Below are positions 59,717-64,000 of a stretch of 64,000 bases of DNA, piece after piece. The translations under genes and the position numbers were made by a program. The notes below the pieces were generated by a model. It saw only the letters and a list, made by a program, of their open reading frames with translations. It searched no databases and was not told the DNA's origin. Within the stretch, counting starts at the first letter, position 1; every line of letters starts with the position of its first letter. Source of the DNA: Afifellaceae bacterium (GTDB taxonomy: Bacteria > Pseudomonadota > Alphaproteobacteria > Rhizobiales > Afifellaceae); the NCBI GenBank assembly GCA_028281235.1, contig JANQKG010000007.1, forward strand, positions 62,001 through 126,000, read 5' to 3'.

Positions 59717-60511
59717 ATGAACACGCGAACCCAACACGAACCGATCATCCAGATGCGGGAGATCGAGAAGCATTTCGGCTCCGTCATCGCGCTCGCCGGC
59801 GTATCGCTCGACGTCTATCCGGGCGAATGCCATTGCCTTCTCGGCGACAACGGCGCGGGCAAGTCGACCTTCATCAAGACGATGTCGGGCGTTCACGAGC
59901 CAACCAGCGGCGAGATCCTGTTTGAAGGCAAGCCGATGCGCTTCGCCGACCCGCGCATGGCGATCGCCGCCGGGATCGCAACCGTCTATCAGGACCTCGC
60001 GATGATCCCGCTGATGAGCGTTGCCCGCAACTTCTTCATGGGCAACGAGCCGATCAAGCGCATCGCCGGCATCCCCTTCTACGATCAGGAGCATGCCGGC
60101 CGCATCACCATGGAGGAGATGCGCAAGATGGGCATCAACCTGCGCGGCCCCGACCAGGCCGTGGGCACGCTGTCTGGCGGCGAACGGCAGACGGTCGCCA
60201 TCGCCCGCGCTGTGCATTTCGGCGCCAAGGTGCTGATCCTCGACGAGCCAACCTCGGCGCTTGGCGTGCGCCAGACCTCCAATGTCCTGGCCACCGTCGA
60301 CAAGGTCCGCAAGCAGGACATCGCCGTCGTGTTCATCACCCACAATGTCCGCCACGCGCTGGCCGTGGGTGATCGGTTCACGGTCTTGAACCGCGGCAAG
60401 ACGCTGGGCACGGCCCAACGCGGCCAGATCACGCCGGACGAGCTGCAGGATTTGATGGCCGGCGGTCAGGAGCTGGCAGAGCTGGAGGGCTCGCTCGGCG
60501 GCACGGTTTGA
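59717..60511 (+). CDS. Sugar ABC transporter ATP-binding protein (FrcA type, single domain)
   Basis: A 264-residue ATPase with Walker A GDNGAGKST (about residues 43-51), the signature LSGGERQ, Walker B VLILDEPTSALG and the switch FITHNVRHA. Unlike RbsA or XylG, which carry two ATPase domains, it has one, as in FrcA of rhizobia. It completes the FrcBCA-like importer. Confidence 0.87.
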   Translation: MNTRTQHEPIIQMREIEKHFGSVIALAGVSLDVYPGECHCLLGDNGAGKSTFIKTMSGVHEPTSGEILFEGKPMRFADPRMAIAAGIATVYQDLAMIPLMSVARNFFMGNEPIKRIAGIPFYDQEHAGRITMEEMRKMGINLRGPDQAVGTLSGGERQTVAIARAVHFGAKVLILDEPTSALGVRQTSNVLATVDKVRKQDIAVVFITHNVRHALAVGDRFTVLNRGKTLGTAQRGQITPDELQDLMAGGQELAELEGSLGGTV

Positions 60512-60539
60512 TCGGGCGGCGCTGTGCTGCGGTGAAGGA

Positions 60540-62027
60540 TCAACCGGCGCCCGCGGCCCGATCGGCGTAGGCCACGACCCATTCCGGCTCCGGCTCAACA
60601 AGCGTGAACGGCTCGCCGAGTGCATCCAGCGCGTCGTCGAAGCTGGAAAATGCGCCTGACGCCTGGGCGCCGAGCAAGGCGGCGCCACGCGCCGCACCGT
60701 CCTTCATCGGCGCAATCTGGATCGGCCGGCCGTAGACGCTGGCCTTGATACGGACAAACAGCGCGTTCTGCGTGCCGCCACCGATCAGCTTGATGGTCTT
60801 GACCTCAGGAACATCAGGGATGGCGGTGACGGCGTCGGCCATCTCGCGCCCCGCGCGCGCCACGCCCTCCAGGACCGCACGCGCCATGTCGTCAAAGCTC
60901 GTCTCCGCCGACAAACCGACGAACGCGCCACGTGCATCTGCATCGGGCCGGGGTGTGTTGCGGCCGCGCAGATAGGGCTCGAACAGAACGCCGTTGGCAC
61001 CCGCCGGCGAGCGCTCGGCGCTCGCTTGCAGAGTGGCATGGTCGGCCCCCGCAGCGAGCGTGCCGCGAAACCACTCAATCGCCCCGCCTGCCGAATAAAG
61101 CCCGCCCTGGATGTAGGTCAGCGGCACGTCGACGTTTAAAGCGCCCCGCACCAACCCGGTGCCCTGGAGGCTGGCCGAGGCGATCGGCTTGTCCGTCACC
61201 ATCAGCACCACTTCGGCCGTGCCGAAGCTGTCGAGCATCACGCCCGGCCGCGTCGCCCCTGCCGCAATCGCCCCGCACACATGGTCGTGACCGCCAACAC
61301 CGACGATCGGCCCCGGCTCAAGGCCGAGCTCGCCGGCGGCTTTCTTGCTCAGCGCGCCGAGCGCTGCGCCATTGGCCGTCAGCGGCGCGAAGAGACTCGG
61401 ATCGACGTCAAGCTCCCGCAAAATATCATCAGCCCAGGCGAGGTCGGTGACATTGAGCGCCATGGTGCGCGACGCCAGCGTAAAGTCCGTCGCCGCAACG
61501 CCGCACATGCGATACGCCACCCAATCGGCGACATTGAGCCAGCGGACCGCCTTTGAATAGACGTCAGGCCGGCAACGCCTGAGCCACAGAAGCTTGCTGA
61601 GACCGAGCGTTGGGTCCGGCGCGATGCCCGTCGTTTCGACGAACCGCTCATGACCGATGCGCTCGCTCGCCCAGGCTGCATCCTCCGCACCGCGCGGATC
61701 GAACCACGCCGTCGCATTGGCGAGCGTGTTGCCCGCCTTGTCGAGGGCAAACGCGGCCTCCCCGATGCTGGCGACGGCGATCCCCGCAGGCCCTGGGGCT
61801 GAGCCTGGCGCAGACGCCATACACTGCCGAACCGCTGTGCAAACGGCGTCCCAAAGCGCATCGGGCGGATATTCGCACATGCCCGGCTCCGGCGTTTCCG
61901 TCGGCGTGGGCGCAGCACCTGAGCCGACTCGATTGCCCGCGCTGTCGAGAAGCAGCGCGCGCACGCCTGTTGTGCCGACGTCGATACCGAGAAAAAGCGG
62001 GGCCTCGACGCGGTGCGTATCAGACAT
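60540..62027 (-). CDS. FGGY-family carbohydrate kinase (xylulokinase-like)
   Basis: A 495-residue FGGY kinase. LFLGIDVGTTGVRALL (residues 11-26) is the ATP loop, the substrate side has IGEAAFALDKAGN and VGVGGHDHVCGAIAAG, and the C-terminal adenosine motif is KLIGGGTQNALF. It converges on the transporter ATPase and is divergent from the iron alcohol dehydrogenase, so it probably phosphorylates the imported sugar. The substrate is unknown. Confidence 0.87.
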   Translation of the reverse strand: MSDTHRVEAPLFLGIDVGTTGVRALLLDSAGNRVGSGAAPTPTETPEPGMCEYPPDALWDAVCTAVRQCMASAPGSAPGPAGIAVASIGEAAFALDKAGNTLANATAWFDPRGAEDAAWASERIGHERFVETTGIAPDPTLGLSKLLWLRRCRPDVYSKAVRWLNVADWVAYRMCGVAATDFTLASRTMALNVTDLAWADDILRELDVDPSLFAPLTANGAALGALSKKAAGELGLEPGPIVGVGGHDHVCGAIAAGATRPGVMLDSFGTAEVVLMVTDKPIASASLQGTGLVRGALNVDVPLTYIQGGLYSAGGAIEWFRGTLAAGADHATLQASAERSPAGANGVLFEPYLRGRNTPRPDADARGAFVGLSAETSFDDMARAVLEGVARAGREMADAVTAIPDVPEVKTIKLIGGGTQNALFVRIKASVYGRPIQIAPMKDGAARGAALLGAQASGAFSSFDDALDALGEPFTLVEPEPEWVVAYADRAAGAG

Positions 62028-62150
62028 GAACGAGACTCAGGACGTTACGCACGATGTGCCATTGCTCCCGCACCCTACCCTCGCAAAACCGCCGTTGCGA
62101 CTCCCGGCGTGACGATTGATAAGGGGTTCTCCACATCCGACTGCTTAACC

Positions 62151-63266
62151 ATGGCGCTCATACAATACATCACGCGAATCCAGTTCGACTTCGGCGCGAT
62201 TTCGCTTCTCGGCGAGGAAACGGCGCGTCTCGGCCTGACTCGTCCGCTGATTGTCACCGACCCAGGCGTCGCTGAAGCCGGCATCCTCGACCGTGCGATG
62301 CAGGCCCTGAAGCCGATCGAGCCGATCGTCTTTGCCGAGACGCCGGAGAATCCCACCGAAGCCGCCCTGCGGACCTGTCTGGAGCTCTGGCGCAGTGAGG
62401 GCTGCGACGGCGCCATCGCAATTGGCGGGGGCTCCTGCCTGGACCTCTCGAAAGCCGCCGCACTCCTCATCAGCCATGGCGGCGCATTCGGCGATTACGG
62501 CGTGAAGACCGGCGGCTCGGAGCGGATCGGCCCGGTGGCGCCACACCTCGCCGTGCCAACGGCAGCCGGCACCGGCGCTGAGGTCGGCCGCGCCGCCGTG
62601 ATGACGCTGGACGACGGGCGCAAGACCGCGGCCGTGAACCTCAACATGGTCGCCGGCGCCGTCATCTGTGACCCGGAGCTGACATTCTCCCTGCCGCCGC
62701 GCCTGACGGCTGCGACCGGCATCGACGCGCTGAGCCACGGCATCGAGGCGTGGCTGACCCCGGTGGAAAATCCGCCCGCCGGGGCGATTGCGCTCGATTG
62801 CGTGCGTCGCGCGGCCGCCAATCTCCGCGCCGCCGTCGAGGACGGTGGGAACCGCTCTGCCCGCTGGGAAATGATGATGGCGGCGCTGATGGGCGGCCTG
62901 GCCCTGCAAAAAGGGCTTGGCTCCGTCCACGCCATGTCGCATCCGCTCGGCGAGCTGCACCTGCACCACGGCACGTTGAACGCCGTGCTCCTTCCCCATG
63001 TCCTGCGCTTCAATGCGCCGGTCTCAGCGGAGAAATACGCGATGCTGCGCCAAGCCATCGGCCTGGAGCCGGACGCCGATATCGCTGAATGGATCGAGAT
63101 GCTGAACGCCGCCATCGGCATGCCGAAGACACTTAGTGAGCTCGGCGTCGATCCGAAGCTGATCCCTGACCTCGCCGACAAGGCATCGAAGGACCATTTA
63201 AGCGCGACCAATCCCCGACCGGCCGATGTTTCGGACTACGACGCACTGCTCCGCGCCGCCATGTAA
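62151..63266 (+). CDS. Iron-containing alcohol dehydrogenase
   Basis: A 371-residue type III alcohol dehydrogenase. The cofactor site has AIGGGSCLDLSKAAA, PTAAGTGAEVG follows, and the metal ligands are Asp192 and His196 (GIDALSHGIEAW), His260 (GSVHAMSHPLGE) and His273 (HLHHGTLNAV). It oxidises an alcohol or reduces an aldehyde with NAD(P). The ATG at 62151 is used; upstream in-frame codons lie in the divergent promoter region and lack homology. Confidence 0.87.
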   Translation: MALIQYITRIQFDFGAISLLGEETARLGLTRPLIVTDPGVAEAGILDRAMQALKPIEPIVFAETPENPTEAALRTCLELWRSEGCDGAIAIGGGSCLDLSKAAALLISHGGAFGDYGVKTGGSERIGPVAPHLAVPTAAGTGAEVGRAAVMTLDDGRKTAAVNLNMVAGAVICDPELTFSLPPRLTAATGIDALSHGIEAWLTPVENPPAGAIALDCVRRAAANLRAAVEDGGNRSARWEMMMAALMGGLALQKGLGSVHAMSHPLGELHLHHGTLNAVLLPHVLRFNAPVSAEKYAMLRQAIGLEPDADIAEWIEMLNAAIGMPKTLSELGVDPKLIPDLADKASKDHLSATNPRPADVSDYDALLRAAM

Positions 63267-63357
63267 CACGTCGAGCGCCGGCAGATAGGCACGGCGAGAC
63301 AAAGGCCCGCCACCGGAGCATACTGTCCCTCAAGCATTGCGCGAGAGGAGGCGACGG

Positions 63358-64000
63358 ATGAAGTTCGGCATTGGGCAGTCGGCTCCCCGAAAGGAAGACG
63401 CGCGGTTCCTCTCCGGTCGCGGCCAGTATGTGGAGGACATCCCCGCGCCGGACGCGCTTCATGCCGTGATCGTCCGCTCGCCGGAGGCGCATGCCCGCAT
63501 CGCACGCATCGATGCCTCCGCGGCGCGGCAGCGGCCTGGCGTTACAGCCGTCCTGACCGGCGCAGATTATCGCGACGACGGCCTCGGTGGTCTCGGATGC
63601 CACACTTTGCTTCCGCATATGCATCGCAACCGGGCCACTAAGCCCGTCGCAGCGATCGCTCTGGACCGTGTCTTGTATGTCGGCGCGCCGGTCGCCGTCG
63701 TAATTGCCGAGAGCCGCAGCGCCGCTCGCGATGCGGCCGAGGCGATCGCGGTGGATTACGAAGCGCTGGAATCTGCGATCACTGTCGGTCAAGCCGCGGC
63801 CGAAGGCGCACCGATTCTGCACGAGCATGCGCCGGAGAACGTCGCGTACACCATCGAGATCGGCGATGCCGCCGCGACCGATGCCGCCTTCTCCAAGGCG
63901 GCGCACGTCACGGAGATCGCCTTCCATAACAACAGAGTGTCCGCCAATGCGATGGAGATGCGTGGCGCGATGGCGCGCTACGATTCCCGAGACGATCGGC
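63358..64000 (+). CDS. Molybdenum hydroxylase large subunit (CoxL/XdhA family), N-terminal part
   Basis: The ATG at 63358 follows GAGAGGAGG and opens a frame that runs past the end of the window, giving 214 residues. The start MKFGIGQSAPRKEDARFLSG with GQYVEDI and the VRSPEAHARIARID segment is the a/b hammerhead domain of the aldehyde oxidase/xanthine dehydrogenase large subunit. The family binds molybdopterin cytosine dinucleotide and hydroxylates CO, aldehydes or heterocycles. The active-site motif and the small (FeS) and FAD subunits would lie beyond the window. Confidence 0.85.
   Translation, partial: MKFGIGQSAPRKEDARFLSGRGQYVEDIPAPDALHAVIVRSPEAHARIARIDASAARQRPGVTAVLTGADYRDDGLGGLGCHTLLPHMHRNRATKPVAAIALDRVLYVGAPVAVVIAESRSAARDAAEAIAVDYEALESAITVGQAAAEGAPILHEHAPENVAYTIEIGDAAATDAAFSKAAHVTEIAFHNNRVSANAMEMRGAMARYDSRDDR

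Noticed and set aside
1-64000. CRISPR arrays, tRNA or rRNA genes, transposases or phage genes
   Set aside because: No regularly spaced repeats, cloverleaf-like sequences, rRNA segments or mobile-element proteins were found on either strand.

Overview
The window is a GC-rich, densely coded stretch of bacterial chromosome or megaplasmid. It most resembles an alphaproteobacterium, probably Hyphomicrobiales (rhizobia-like). The main reasons are the codon usage, the mix of ABC/TRAP uptake systems with SDR, Gfo/Idh and FGGY genes, a DctB/DctD pair beside a TRAP transporter, and two copies of the short palindromic GAGCATGATC...GATCATGCTC repeat familiar from rhizobial intergenic regions. I see no rRNA, tRNA, CRISPR array, transposase or phage gene. 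About 57 protein genes fill almost the whole window, and nearly all are catabolic, transport or regulatory.

Layout. (A) 1-3850: the start of a glucosamine-6-phosphate deaminase gene (nagB), a SIS-domain sugar isomerase and an FGGY kinase on the minus strand, divergent from a DoeB-like deacylase. A bidirectional hairpin and a small secreted Lys-rich protein follow. (B) 4614-13453: an eight-gene minus-strand operon-like run (in transcription order BtpA-like, FGGY kinase, dimethylformamidase-like small and large subunits, Gfo/Idh oxidoreductase, threonine-dehydratase-like PLP enzyme, NanE, NanK). It is divergent from an SDR and a complete sugar ABC transporter (13733-18829), followed by a second SDR and a DeoR regulator. 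This looks like a pathway for an N-substituted amino sugar or similar amide. (C) 20938-24616: flippase, FemAB/GNAT-like acyltransferase and ATP-grasp ligase, apparently for surface glycan modification. (D) 24760-35398: amidase, SelA-like PLP enzyme, SDR, an ABC importer without its own ATPase, IclR regulator, Gfo/Idh oxidoreductase and an IolD-like ThDP enzyme. (E) 35446-43575: a seven-gene run with cuyA-like, DegT aminotransferase, Asp/Glu racemase, tauA-tauB-tauC-like and hpsN/hisD-like genes, divergent from a LysR regulator. This is a strong candidate organosulfonate catabolic operon. (F) 43583-51596: an enolase-superfamily dehydratase, then DctB/DctD and a DctPQM TRAP transporter. (G) 51631-54458: an M24 peptidase and an aldehyde dehydrogenase. 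(H) 54673-63266: LacI regulator, PhyH-type dioxygenase, an FrcBCA-like ABC transporter, FGGY kinase and iron alcohol dehydrogenase, with three copies of one LacI-type operator in the divergent promoter region. The window ends inside a CoxL/XdhA-type molybdenum hydroxylase gene.

The most interesting items are: the dimethylformamidase-like iron amidohydrolase pair inside an amino-sugar operon; the sulfonate operon that combines L-cysteate sulfo-lyase, racemase and aminotransferase genes with a taurine-type importer; a DctD with GAFLGA instead of GAFTGA; the triple LacI operator; an ABC importer with no ATPase; and a perfect 24-bp tandem duplication across the dctP stop codon. Functions were assigned by reading protein motifs from memory of the families. 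No database search was run.
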